A DNA stretch of 64,000 nt from Acidovorax sp. (GCF_027492855.1 NZ_JAPUDY010000008.1:62001-126000), one strand, 5' to 3'; numbered from the stretch's first letter, positions 20,463 to 29,193 are shown. Made by a program: numbers and translations. The notes: a model not told the origin generated them from the sequence alone.

Positions 20463-20996
20463 TCAAACGCCTGGCGGAATGAGGGAAAAAACATAGGCAT
20501 CGGTGAAGTTGCCATGCACCTTGAGCCGATTTCGCGCGAGGCACTCTCGCACCGCGCCCGACCGCTCAGCCAGGCGAAGACTGGGCGTGTTGTGCTGGGC
20601 CACGACGATTTCAACGCGGCCTAGCTGGAGTTCTGCAAATGCGAACCGGCTGAGCGCCTGAACGGCGGCGAGCGCAGCGCCTTGACGTTGCCATGACTGG
20701 CGGACCCAATAACCGAGGTTGCAGAAGCCGTTGAGTAAGTTGAATTGATTGAGACCGCAGCCGCCCACAAGGGCATGTGAGTCGGCGTCGAAAATGCCGA
20801 ACGCGTAGCTGGAACCGCTCTCCCGCTCGGCCTCGCAATGCGCAAACCAGGATGCAGCATCGGCGGTTGTGCAGTTGGCATGGGCCCATGACATCCACTG
20901 CCCGACGGTGTCGACGGACTCCAGAACTGCCTCGACGAAGGAAGGGAGATCGGATTCAACGAAGGGACGGAGTTGGAAGCGGCCAGAAATAAGCAT
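20463..20996 (-). CDS. RimJ/RimL-type GNAT acetyltransferase
   Basis: The 177-residue protein begins LISGRFQLRPFVESDLPSFV, typical of RimJ/RimL-like GNAT enzymes. It has the acetyl-CoA loop region WVRQSWQRQGAALAAVQALS and a C-terminal HNTPSLRLAERSGAVRECLA segment (Asn then Ser-x-x-x-A-E-x-x-G, usual for this group). The product may acetylate a ribosomal protein N terminus or a small amine, for example an antibiotic; no specific substrate is indicated. On its 5' side is an attC-like site (21023-21085), so it may have arrived as an integron cassette. Confidence 0.85.
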   Translation of the reverse strand: MLISGRFQLRPFVESDLPSFVEAVLESVDTVGQWMSWAHANCTTADAASWFAHCEAERESGSSYAFGIFDADSHALVGGCGLNQFNLLNGFCNLGYWVRQSWQRQGAALAAVQALSRFAFAELQLGRVEIVVAQHNTPSLRLAERSGAVRECLARNRLKVHGNFTDAYVFSLIPPGV

Positions 20997-21022
20997 AGGG
21001 CTAAAAGCTGTAGGTGCCTATC

Positions 21023-21085
21023 GGCAGGGTTAAACCGCCCCGCAGCGGGGTGGCGGGCTTGCGCTGGCGTAGCGTAGGCACCTGT
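21023..21085 (-). mobile_element. attC-like integron recombination site (degenerate)
   Basis: Read on the minus strand, outer arms AGGTGCCTA and TAGGCACCT (perfect, 9 bp) enclose a structure like class 1 attC sites. There is an R''-like GCCTACG, an L''-like GCGCAAGCC, a GC-rich stem with CCCCGCTGCGGGG loop, an L'-like GCGGTTTAACCC and an R'-like GATAGGC (consensus GTTRRRY, one mismatch). Orientation is right for following the nucleotidyltransferase gene and preceding the acetyltransferase gene, both on the minus strand. No integrase is seen in the window. Confidence 0.5.
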
Positions 21086-21166
21086 GGCTGACACCACGAT
21101 ACGGAGTCGGTTTGTTTGCGCGAGATTAGTGCACTGGTCTTCATGAGCGCCCTAGCCGCATTGCCT

Positions 21167-21760
21167 TCAACATGCGTCAATAGAAAGCAGCGGCCATCGT
21201 TCTCTAAACCGCTTCGATTCCACACGTTGCCGATAGACCGCGAAGCTCGCTCTGAGTGAGTTGTGCCGAACGCGAAGCGCAAACAGATCGTCAAGTCCAT
21301 GTGGGGCAATCACACCTATTGACCCGTCATCGTCCAGGTAGACGCCGACGCAGGTCGCAAACTCTGGCCACGTTGACACGCCTTCTTCGAGGGAGCCAAG
21401 GGGAAACACCACCTGCCCAAGACTGCTGACAAACCAATGATGCACCGTGGCCTGATTGGTGACCTCCCATTGCAACGTCGGCATGAGCGAGCGCAGGCGG
21501 CTTTCGAGGCAAGCATCTTCCTCCGGACCGGGAACTCCGCCATCGAAGTGAACAACATCTACGTCTTCAAGCACTGAAGGGGTTTCAAATCCATGGAGGG
21601 TGTCCCACACGAGAGACCGCACAGCGCCCGCGCCGATGCACCAGGATTTCAACCCAAGGGAACGGACTGCCGATAGCGCTGCCATCAAGTGGCTTGAAGA
21701 GCACACCATTGCAACAAGCCTCCGTTCGAGCTCCGGTCGTGAAATTTCGTTTAAGTGCAT
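21167..21760 (-). CDS. Nucleotidyltransferase family protein (DUF925-like)
   Basis: From the ATG at 21760 (GGAG shortly upstream) the product has 197 residues. Features are WCIGAGAVRSLVWDTLHGF near residue 40, then VLEDVDVVHFDG (acidic pair like the G-x-x-x-D-x-D of nucleotidyltransferases), and WPEFATCVGVYLDDDGSIGV, with a C-terminal DDLFALRVRHN and YRQRVESKRFRERWP. This pattern fits the NTP_transf_6/DUF925 family of uncharacterised nucleotidyltransferases. The gene is somewhat AT-richer than its neighbours and is followed by the attC-like site, so it may be a cassette gene. The frame continues upstream to 21859 without support. Confidence 0.75.
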   Translation of the reverse strand: MHLNEISRPELERRLVAMVCSSSHLMAALSAVRSLGLKSWCIGAGAVRSLVWDTLHGFETPSVLEDVDVVHFDGGVPGPEEDACLESRLRSLMPTLQWEVTNQATVHHWFVSSLGQVVFPLGSLEEGVSTWPEFATCVGVYLDDDGSIGVIAPHGLDDLFALRVRHNSLRASFAVYRQRVESKRFRERWPLLSIDAC

Positions 21761-22182
21761 AGCTCCACTGAGGATCGGGCGGAAGTATCTGGTGCTCAGA
21801 TCTGACCAAACGTAGCACTTTAGCCTTTGCGCAGGAGCAACAGACCACCAGATCTGCAAAGAGCTCCATCAGGTCTCTCGAGTCCCCTTTTGCATCGCTT
21901 TGGGGTGTTGTCTCAATTTTTTAAACCACAGGACAATCGCAAATACAAACAATTCCCATTTGCAATGTAAAATCAAATATTCGCAAGCCACAGCCTCTCT
22001 CCTAGCCTTGTTCTCAGGCTGTAGCCAGCACCCACCGTCCACTTCGATGTTTTCGGGTTGTCTGGCTTGAACCACTCCTATTTCTTTGCACCTTCTGCTG
22101 CCTCCATTGCCGCTCCCGCGCAGTGGGGTGGTGGTCGTGTGGGTGTGCGTCGGTTCAACCTTTGCGACCCCACCCTCGCCCC
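21761..22182. other. AT-rich gene-free region ahead of the second iron-uptake set
   Basis: These ~420 bp are clearly AT-richer than the flanks and hold no recognised gene. A 68-codon minus-strand frame at 21869-22075 has no ribosome binding site or known motif. A weak Fur-like sequence is seen on the minus strand near 21944-21968 (AAATGGGAATTGTTTG), about 220 bp before the PepSY gene. The AT content suggests foreign DNA or an upstream promoter region. Confidence 0.4.
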
Positions 22183-23403
22183 ATGCTGAGCCCCACCGCC
22201 CTGCGCCGTTGGAGCTGGACCCACAAGTGGTCCAGCCTGGTCTGCACCGTCTTCATGCTGCTGCTGTGTATCACCGGCCTGCCGCTGATTTTTCACCACG
22301 AAATCGGACACCTACTGGGCACCGAGGTCGAGGCGCCTCACATGCCTGCCGACACGCCGCGCGCCAGCCTCGACAAGGTGCTGGCGGCCGCGCAGGCGCT
22401 GCACCCCGAGCGTGTGGTGCAGTTCGCATCGCAGCCCGAAGACGACGACAAGCTCTGGTTCGTCACCCTCACGCCCACGCCCGCACCCACCGAAGACTTC
22501 AAGTCCGTTGCGGTAGATGCGCGCACGGCCCTGGTGCTGGGTCAGCCGCGTTTTGACGAAGGCTTCATGTACGTGATGTTCAAGCTGCATGTGGACCTGT
22601 TCGCGGGCCTGCCGGGCAAGTTGTTTCTGGGGTTCATGGGCTTGCTGCTGCTGGTGGCCATCGTCACGGGGATGGTGCTGTACGCGCCTTTTATGCGCAA
22701 GCTGGCGTTTGGCGAGGTGCGGCGTGATCGCTCCACGCGTGTGAAATGGCTGGACCTGCACAACCTGCTGGGCATCGTCACGCTGGTGTGGGCGTTTGTG
22801 GTGGGTGGCACGGGCATGATCAACACGTGGGCCGATCTGCTCATCAAATACTGGCAGTACGACCAGCTCTCGGCGCTGCTGAAACCCTACGAAGGCCAAC
22901 CCACCGTGCCCACCGCAGAGCGCGGCCCGCTGCAGCAGGCGCTGGAGGTGGCACAGGCCCAGGCGCCGGGCACCAAGCTGTCGTTCATTGCGTTTCCGGG
23001 CACGGCATTCTCCAGCCCGCACCACAACACGTTTTTCCTGCGTGGCAACGAGCCGCTCACCTCGCGCTTGCTCAAGCCAGTGCTGGTGGATGCGCGCACG
23101 GCCGAGGTCACGGCCACGCCCCAGTTGCCGTGGTACCTGACGGCACTGTTGGTGTCGCAGCCACTGCACTTTGGCGACTACGGCGGCATGCCGATGAAGA
23201 TCCTGTGGGCACTGCTCGACATTGCCACCATCGTGGTGCTGGGCAGCGGGCTGTACCTGTGGCTGCGCAAAGGCGTACAGGCCAACAGCGCCAGCAACAA
23301 CACCATCGCCACGCCTACCGCCACCGTGCAAGGCCCCAGCCTGCCCACAACAGCTGCTGCGCGCACCAGCGGCCCGCTGCCCCGCACCGAGGGCCGCGCA
23401 TGA
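22183..23403 (+). CDS. PepSY-associated TM helix protein (second copy)
   Basis: The ATG at 22183 gives 406 residues beginning MLSPTALRRWSWTHKWSSLV, typical of PepSY_TM proteins. TM1 (TVFMLLLCITGLPLIF) is followed by a PepSY-type periplasmic part. Next come two TMs (FLGFMGLLLLVAIVTGMVLY and LLGIVTLVWAFVVGGTGMI), a second periplasmic part, and a last TM (ALLDIATIVVLGSGLYLWLR). The WLDLHNLLGI motif with its conserved His is present. It probably works with the receptors downstream in moving or reducing siderophore iron at the inner membrane (inference). It overlaps the next gene by ATGA. Confidence 0.85.
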   Translation: MLSPTALRRWSWTHKWSSLVCTVFMLLLCITGLPLIFHHEIGHLLGTEVEAPHMPADTPRASLDKVLAAAQALHPERVVQFASQPEDDDKLWFVTLTPTPAPTEDFKSVAVDARTALVLGQPRFDEGFMYVMFKLHVDLFAGLPGKLFLGFMGLLLLVAIVTGMVLYAPFMRKLAFGEVRRDRSTRVKWLDLHNLLGIVTLVWAFVVGGTGMINTWADLLIKYWQYDQLSALLKPYEGQPTVPTAERGPLQQALEVAQAQAPGTKLSFIAFPGTAFSSPHHNTFFLRGNEPLTSRLLKPVLVDARTAEVTATPQLPWYLTALLVSQPLHFGDYGGMPMKILWALLDIATIVVLGSGLYLWLRKGVQANSASNNTIATPTATVQGPSLPTTAAARTSGPLPRTEGRA

Positions 23404-23600
23404 AGCCGAACCCATTCTGGTCGCTGTGGGGCGGGCCCATCGCCATGGCTGTGCTGACCACCACCGGCCTCATCACGGCCCTGGTGTCCGACACCTGGGG
23501 CGACTGGTGGTCTTGGGTGGGCCTGGGCATTCCGGTGGCGGTGATGGGCTGGTACTGCTGGCCGCGCGGGCCGTTCCACAGCACCAGCGTCGATTCCTGA
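23400..23600 (+). CDS. Small membrane protein (66 aa) coupled to the PepSY gene
   Basis: This 66-residue frame starts inside the PepSY stop (ATGA at 23400). It encodes two TM segments (GPIAMAVLTTTGLITALVSD and WSWVGLGIPVAVMGWYCWPR) with a Trp-rich linker DTWGDWWSW. Similar small proteins follow PepSY genes in related iron operons as far as I recall, but I know no family name or function. Overlapping starts indicate co-translation. Confidence 0.65.
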   Translation: MKPNPFWSLWGGPIAMAVLTTTGLITALVSDTWGDWWSWVGLGIPVAVMGWYCWPRGPFHSTSVDS

Positions 23601-23748
23601 CGCACCCCCAGCCACCCAGCGCCTGACCACCGGGCGCAGGCAGCCAACACCTCACCGCAGCGCATGCCGCCCCGCCACATGCGGGGGCGAAGCTCTGCGC
23701 GCTTGCCTCTTTTTATTGTTGACTGAAACCACCGAAAGGAAAACCACC

Positions 23749-24471
23749 ATGCCATCGTCCCTGCACCTCAAAGCACCAGTGCTCGCCACCCTGCTCGCCT
23801 GCGCCTCGCTCACCGCCCACGCCCACCAGGTGTGGCTGGAGAACACCGCAGGCCAGGCGCGTCTGCACTTTGGCGAGTTCAACGAGAACCTGCGCGAAGC
23901 CTCGCCTGGCCGCCTGGACCAGTTCAAGGGCGTGCCTGCGCTGGAGCAGCGCACCGGCACCACAGCCCAGCGCGTGGATGGCCAACTGCGCAAGGACGGT
24001 TTTCACTACACCGTGACCGGCACACCCGACACGCTGTTCGCCGCCGCCACCTACCCGCTGGTCGACCGCAGCAAGCGCAACCTGGCCACCATGCACTGGC
24101 AGCCTTCGGCCCGCTGGGTGGCCAGCCTGGCGCAGCCTGTGGCCCCCACCGCCCCGCTCGACCTGGTGCCCACGGGCAAGCCCGGCCAGTTCAAGGTGGT
24201 GTTCAAGGGCGCGCCCCTGGCCAAGGCCAAGGTGCAGCTCGCCGCCCCCTCGGGCTGGACGCGCGAAGCCGACACGGCCGAAGACGGCACCGTGAGCTTC
24301 GTCACCCCCTGGAAGGGCCAGTACGTGGCCGAGGTGAAGCACAGCGATAAGACGCCCGGCGAATTGCAGGGCGAGAAATACGGCGAGGCCAGCTACGTGA
24401 CCACGCTGACTTTTGTGCTGGCCGACGGCATGGCATCACCCGCGCTGCCGCCCGCACCCCAGGGCCACTGA
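23749..24471 (+). CDS. DUF4198-type periplasmic protein
   Basis: I chose the ATG at 23749, with AAAGGA 8 bases upstream, giving 240 residues that start with a signal peptide (VLATLLACASLTAHA, cleavage before HQVW). The mature protein begins HQVWLENTAGQARLHFGEF and contains two beta-rich halves; VAPTAPLDLVPTGKPGQFKV and YVAEVKHSDKTPGELQG are typical of DUF4198, a secreted domain often next to TonB receptors or metal uptake genes. A periplasmic metal- or ligand-related role is inferred only. Likely same transcript as the PepSY gene 150 bp upstream. Confidence 0.72.
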   Translation: MPSSLHLKAPVLATLLACASLTAHAHQVWLENTAGQARLHFGEFNENLREASPGRLDQFKGVPALEQRTGTTAQRVDGQLRKDGFHYTVTGTPDTLFAAATYPLVDRSKRNLATMHWQPSARWVASLAQPVAPTAPLDLVPTGKPGQFKVVFKGAPLAKAKVQLAAPSGWTREADTAEDGTVSFVTPWKGQYVAEVKHSDKTPGELQGEKYGEASYVTTLTFVLADGMASPALPPAPQGH

Positions 24472-24596
24472 GCGCCTGGGCCGCTGCCCGCCCCTTTGCT
24501 GGCTGGCGCCTGCGGCGGGGGTGGCACGGTCACGCTGATTACTTTATGCATCCCATCGCCTGATTGGCGACTTGCCTCAGACGTCATGTCCCTTTA

Positions 24597-24672
24597 TCCG
24601 TTCGGGCTGAGCTTGTCGAAGCCTTGCACGCTCGGGGCAAGCCCTGGCTTCGACGGGCTCAGCCCGAACGGA
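24597..24672. repeat. REP-like inverted pair
   Basis: TCCGTTCGGGCTGAGCTTGT (24597-24616, the arm continuing to 24623) pairs with the near-perfect reverse complement at 24646-24672 (ends GGGCTCAGCCCGAACGGA). The two arms enclose a 22-nt spacer and could form a long cruciform. This is the widespread proteobacterial REP-type motif containing CTTCGACAAGCTCAG. It lies between the DUF4198 gene and the next TonB receptor. Confidence 0.85.
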
Positions 24673-24713
24673 TGCTGGGGTCTCTGAGACATGTAGCCAA
24701 TCAGCTCTCATCG

Positions 24714-24762
24714 GCATCTGGCGCTTGATAGAAGAGCGCAGATAGCTACCAAATAGATAGCA
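24714..24762 (+). repeat. Two-hairpin dispersed repeat, copy D
   Basis: The first hairpin is GCGCTTGATAGAAGAGCGC (24721-24739, slightly degenerate); the second is GCTACCAAATAGATAGC (imperfect). The copy ends with ATAGCA exactly two bases before the ATG of the TonB receptor at 24765, so it occupies the place of the ribosome binding site. Confidence 0.75.
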
Positions 24763-24764
24763 AA

Positions 24765-26909
24765 ATGATCCAACCCAATCTCCTGCGCACTGCCGTTGCC
24801 CAGGCCGCACTGCTTGCTGTGTGCGGCAGCGCACTGGCGCAAACCAGCGCAGCGCCAACCCCCACCGACACGTCAGCAACAGCAACCACAACGCCCGCCC
24901 CCTCGCTGCGGCAGGTGGATGTCGTCGATTCCACCGCTGGCGCGGCTGCCACGCCTGCGCGCCGCGCGCAAAGCAGCTCGCGCCTGGGCCTGTCGGTGCT
25001 GGAGACGCCGCGCTCGGTGAGCGTGATCGACGGCGCACTGCTGGAGCAGCAAATGGCCACCACCGAGCGCGACGTGCTGCGCAACGCCTCAGGCGTGTCC
25101 TCGCGCAGCGAGTATTTCGGCTCGTATTCGCAGTTCGCCATTCGGGGGCTGTGGGCCAACAACACCTACAACTACCTGCGCGACGGCGCCAAGTTCGTTC
25201 ACCTGCTCGACCCACCGCTGTTCAACATCGAGCGTGTGGAAGTCATCAAAGGCCCGGCCGCACTGGAGTTCGGCCAGGTGGCCCCCGGCGGCCTCGTCAA
25301 CTATGTGAGCAAGCGGCCCCAGGCCGATCCGCTGCGCACCGTGAAGATGGGCGCAGGCAGTTACGGCTGGCGCAGTGCCGAGTTCGACCTGACCGGCCCG
25401 CTCAATGCCGATCGCACGCTGCGCTACCGGCTGGACGGCGGCGCCAGCCGGGGCGGCAGTTTTGTGGATGGCAACACACCGCGCAAACAAGGCGTGGCGG
25501 GCAGCCTGGAGTGGCAGGTCACGCCCGACACCGTCTGGCGCGCACAGGCCGAGACCCAAAGCATTGAAGGCATTTCCGTCGCAGGCCTGGCGGTGCCCGA
25601 CCCCAAGAACCCGCGCAGCGCCGACACGCTGCCCGTGGGCGCCTTCTACGGCGAACGCTGGCTGACCACCGACGGCAATCTGCGCTTTTATTCCACCGAA
25701 CTGCAGCACCGCTTTGCCAACGGGCTGGAAGGCCGGGTGTACCTCTCGCGCAACGAGACCCACCGCAACGTGAAACTGCCATCGCCCATAGGCCCCGTGA
25801 CCAACGGCAAGGTAGCGCGCGGCTACTTTATCGCGCCAGGGCAAGAATATCCGTCCGACACCGCACTGGCCGAGCTGCGGGCCAAGGTGCAGACCGGCCC
25901 GGTGCAGCACACGCTGCTGGCGGGCATGGACTGGCGCAGTATCCAGGGCATCTACGGCGCGCGCGCCACCGGCAACCTGGGCCCCATCGACCTGTACAAC
26001 CCCGTCGCGGGCCGGGTGCCGCCCGTGGCCGCCACCGGCGTGCCTCGGCTGGCATCGGACGCACGCAACACCGGCGTGTTCGTGCAAGACCGCATGGTGC
26101 TGGGCGACTTCGGTTTGCTGCTGGGCCTGCGCCATGACCGCCTCAAGGACGCCTACACAAAGCCCGCCACCGACGTCAACAAGACCCAGCCCAGCGCAGC
26201 GCTCAGTTGGGAGCCCCGCGCAGGCAGCATGTTCTATGCAAGCCATGCGCGCTCGTTCCAGGCCAACTCCGGCACCTTGCTCTGGGGCGACCGCGCCGCG
26301 CCGCCGTCAGAGGGCAAGCAGTTTGAAGTGGGCTGGAAGCAAGAATGGCTGAACCAGCGCCTGATGACCACCGTGTCGGCCTTCGACCTGGAGTTGACCA
26401 ACGCCCCCGCCAACGACCCGGCGCACCCCGGCTACTCGGTGCTCACGGCGCGCCAGCGCGTCAAGGGCATCGAGCTGGAGCTGCAAGGCCGCATCACCCC
26501 CGGCTGGACGGTGACCGCCCAAACCAGCTTCCACGACCCCAAGGTGCTGGCCGACACCACGGCGGGCACCAACGTGGGCAACCGCGTCGAGAGAGCCACG
26601 CGCCGCACTGCATCGCTGTGGACGCAATACCGCGTGCCGCAACTGCCCGGCCTGTGGGTGGGCGGCGGCCTGGTGCACCAGGGCGACAAGTTCACCGCCA
26701 ACGACAACAAGTGGCGCCTGCCCGGCTACACCGTGGTGGACCTGGCCGTGGGCTACCAGTTTGCGGGCGGCGTGCGGCTGCAGGCCAACCTCAAAAACGC
26801 TGGCAACCGCCGCTACTACATCGACGGCTCCGCCACCGCCGCAGGCTTTGGTTCCGTCTCGCCCGGCCAACCGCGCAGCCTGCAGGTGTCGCTGGACTAC
26901 ACGTTCTGA
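24765..26909 (+). CDS. TonB-dependent siderophore receptor
   Basis: The 714-residue receptor has a signal peptide (AVAQAALLAVCGSALA, cleavage before QTSA), a plug domain with LGLSVLETPRSVSVIDGALL and IERVEVIKGPAALEFGQVAP, and a barrel ending SLQVSLDYTF. No ribosome binding site is visible because repeat copy D directly abuts the ATG; an upstream in-frame stop at 24729 leaves no room for another start, and the signal peptide fits this ATG. Initiation may depend on the repeat hairpin or be inefficient. It transports a ferric siderophore of unknown type across the outer membrane with TonB energy. Confidence 0.9.
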   Translation: MIQPNLLRTAVAQAALLAVCGSALAQTSAAPTPTDTSATATTTPAPSLRQVDVVDSTAGAAATPARRAQSSSRLGLSVLETPRSVSVIDGALLEQQMATTERDVLRNASGVSSRSEYFGSYSQFAIRGLWANNTYNYLRDGAKFVHLLDPPLFNIERVEVIKGPAALEFGQVAPGGLVNYVSKRPQADPLRTVKMGAGSYGWRSAEFDLTGPLNADRTLRYRLDGGASRGGSFVDGNTPRKQGVAGSLEWQVTPDTVWRAQAETQSIEGISVAGLAVPDPKNPRSADTLPVGAFYGERWLTTDGNLRFYSTELQHRFANGLEGRVYLSRNETHRNVKLPSPIGPVTNGKVARGYFIAPGQEYPSDTALAELRAKVQTGPVQHTLLAGMDWRSIQGIYGARATGNLGPIDLYNPVAGRVPPVAATGVPRLASDARNTGVFVQDRMVLGDFGLLLGLRHDRLKDAYTKPATDVNKTQPSAALSWEPRAGSMFYASHARSFQANSGTLLWGDRAAPPSEGKQFEVGWKQEWLNQRLMTTVSAFDLELTNAPANDPAHPGYSVLTARQRVKGIELELQGRITPGWTVTAQTSFHDPKVLADTTAGTNVGNRVERATRRTASLWTQYRVPQLPGLWVGGGLVHQGDKFTANDNKWRLPGYTVVDLAVGYQFAGGVRLQANLKNAGNRRYYIDGSATAAGFGSVSPGQPRSLQVSLDYTF

Positions 26910-26973
26910 TGACAGCGCACGCGCCCAGCCACTGCCCCTTTTTTCTTTTTCTAACCCTCGGAAAGATAGCGCC

Positions 26974-29151
26974 ATGAAACCTGGCCTCACCGCCTGCCGC
27001 ACCGCCATCGCGCACGCGGCACTGCTTACACTGTGCGGCGCCGCACAGGCACAACAAGCCACGCCCGCGGGCACCGCAGCCCCCACCGCCGAAAAAGCCC
27101 TGGCACCCGTCACCGTGAGTGCGGGCAACGAGCGCGAAAGCCCCACCGCCCCCGTCACAGGTTTTGTAGCCAAGCGCGCGCTGTCGGCCACCAAAACCGA
27201 CACGCCCCTCATCGAAACCCCGCAGGCCATCAGCGTAATCACCCGCGACCAGATGGAAGCCCAGGGCGTGCAAACGCTGCGCCAGGTCACGGCGTACACG
27301 GCAGGGGCGGTGTCGAACTATTTCGACAGCCGCCAGGACAGCTTCAAGGCACGCGGCGGCGACGTAACGCAATACCTCGATGGCATGGTGCGCTTCATCG
27401 GCTACTGGAACGACACCCGGCCTGACCCGTACACGCTGGAGCGTGTCGAGTTCCTGCGCGGCCCCTCGTCGGTGCTGTATGGCCAGGGCAGCGTGGGTGG
27501 CGTGCTCAACCTCACCAGCAAACGCCCACAGGCCGAAACCCTGCGTGAAGTGCAGGTGCAACTGGGCAGCAACGCACGCAAACAAATCGCCACCGATATG
27601 ACCGGCAAGCTCACGCAGGATGGCGAATGGCTCTACCGCCTGGTCGCCGTGGGCCGCGACAGCGACACGCAGGTAGACCATGTGCGCGACGACCGTGTGG
27701 TGATCGCCCCCACCGTGACCTGGAAACCCAGCGCAGCCACGTCGCTCACGCTGCAGCTCACGCACCAAAAGGACAAGAGCGGATCGCTGATCGGCTTCTT
27801 CCCCTGGCAGGGCACGCAGTTGCCCAACCGCTTTGGGCAGATTCCTACTTCCACCTTCATCAGCGAGCCAGGCTGGGACCGCTACAACTCCGAAGGCACG
27901 TCCTGGGGCTACCTTTTCAGCCACCAGATCGACAGCGCCTGGACCGTGCGTCAGAACCTGCGCCGCAGCGTAAGCAACGTGGACTACCGCACGCTGTACA
28001 CCAGCTTTACGGCCAATGCCGCTCAGGGCCGCCCCAGCCGCCCCGTATTCAACGCCGACAACCGCACCGTGCTGCGCGATGCCTCGTGGACGCTGGGCAA
28101 CGCGCGCATGCTGCTGGTCGATACACAGGTCGAGGGCAAGCTGCGCTGGGGTGACACCGAACACACCGTGCTCGGTGGCCTGGACGTGCAGCGCAACCAC
28201 TGGGGCCAGCAAAACTGGCGGTCAGTGGCGCCCGCCATCGACGTCTACAACCCCGTGTACGGCAACTTCACAGCGCCGTCGGCATCCGCCCTGGCACGTT
28301 TGCCCAGCGTGGCGCAGCGCCAGTTGGGCTTCTACGCCCAGGACCAGATCAAGTGGGGCCGCTTCACGGCCACCCTGGGCCTGCGCCACGACAACGCCAA
28401 GAGCGACACGGAAGGCCGCCCCGCTTCAGCGGTGAGCGACAAAGCCTGGAGTAAACGCGCTGGCGTCACCTACCAGATGGACGGTGGCTGGGCGCCCTAT
28501 GCAGGCTACTCCGAATCCTTCCAGCCGCTGGGCGGCGCCAACGCTTACGGCACCCCCTTCAAGCCCCAGCGCGGCGAGCAATGGGAGGCGGGCGTGAAGT
28601 GGCAGCCGCCCGGCCAAGGCATCAGCGCCTTCGCCGCCGTGTACCAACTGCGCGAGAAGAACCGCAAGACCTCCGACCCAACCAACCCGCTCAACAGCCT
28701 GCAGATCGGCGAGGTCAAGGTCAAGGGCTTCGAGGCTGAGGTGCAAGCCAGCCTGGCGCGCCAGTGGGACTTCACCGTAGGCTACGCCTTCACCGACGCC
28801 AAAATCAGCCGCAGCAACGCGGGCGACCAGGGCCTGCCCGTGGCCAGCGTGCCCAAACACACCGCATCGGCCTGGCTGAGCCACCGCTTTGCCAGCACGG
28901 GCCGCGGCGGCTGGACAGTGGGCGCGGGCGTACGCCACACCGGCTCGCAATGGAGCGGCACCAGCGCCATCAGCACGCCCGCCGCCACCCTGGCCGACGC
29001 CATGGTCGCCTACGACGCAGGCGACTGGCGCGTGGCCTTCAACGTGGTCAACCTGACGGACAAGGTGCACATCACCCAGTGCCTGGCGCGGGGTGATTGT
29101 TTCTATGGGCAGGCGCGAACGTACACGCTGACGTCGACGTACCGGTTCTGA
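26974..29151 (+). CDS. TonB-dependent siderophore receptor
   Basis: The ATG at 26974 (weak GGAAAG upstream) begins a 725-residue protein with a signal peptide (AIAHAALLTLCGAAQA, cleavage before QQAT). The plug domain has DTPLIETPQAISVITRDQME and LERVEFLRGPSSVLYGQGSV, with the barrel ending TLTSTYRF. Two cysteines (CLARGDC) sit just before the last strand and could form a disulfide in the final extracellular loop; the other two receptors lack them. It starts 64 bp after the preceding receptor and is probably co-transcribed with it. Ligand unknown. Confidence 0.92.
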   Translation: MKPGLTACRTAIAHAALLTLCGAAQAQQATPAGTAAPTAEKALAPVTVSAGNERESPTAPVTGFVAKRALSATKTDTPLIETPQAISVITRDQMEAQGVQTLRQVTAYTAGAVSNYFDSRQDSFKARGGDVTQYLDGMVRFIGYWNDTRPDPYTLERVEFLRGPSSVLYGQGSVGGVLNLTSKRPQAETLREVQVQLGSNARKQIATDMTGKLTQDGEWLYRLVAVGRDSDTQVDHVRDDRVVIAPTVTWKPSAATSLTLQLTHQKDKSGSLIGFFPWQGTQLPNRFGQIPTSTFISEPGWDRYNSEGTSWGYLFSHQIDSAWTVRQNLRRSVSNVDYRTLYTSFTANAAQGRPSRPVFNADNRTVLRDASWTLGNARMLLVDTQVEGKLRWGDTEHTVLGGLDVQRNHWGQQNWRSVAPAIDVYNPVYGNFTAPSASALARLPSVAQRQLGFYAQDQIKWGRFTATLGLRHDNAKSDTEGRPASAVSDKAWSKRAGVTYQMDGGWAPYAGYSESFQPLGGANAYGTPFKPQRGEQWEAGVKWQPPGQGISAFAAVYQLREKNRKTSDPTNPLNSLQIGEVKVKGFEAEVQASLARQWDFTVGYAFTDAKISRSNAGDQGLPVASVPKHTASAWLSHRFASTGRGGWTVGAGVRHTGSQWSGTSAISTPAATLADAMVAYDAGDWRVAFNVVNLTDKVHITQCLARGDCFYGQARTYTLTSTYRF

Positions 29152-29163
29152 AGTGGTTGGAAG

Positions 29164-29193
29164 ATTCTGGCCTGAAGAACTTCAAGCCAGAAT
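29164..29193. terminator. Hairpin downstream of the TonB receptor
   Basis: ATTCTGGC-C-TGAAG pairs with CTTCA-A-GCCAGAAT around a two-base loop, giving a nearly perfect 13- to 14-bp stem starting 12 bp after the stop. There is no T run, so it is a 3' stabilising hairpin or a weak terminator. Confidence 0.45.

Noticed and set aside
21869..22075. 68-codon minus-strand frame in the AT-rich gap
   Set aside because: It ends in a plausible hydrophobic stretch but has no ribosome binding site or family pattern; left as uncertain non-coding.
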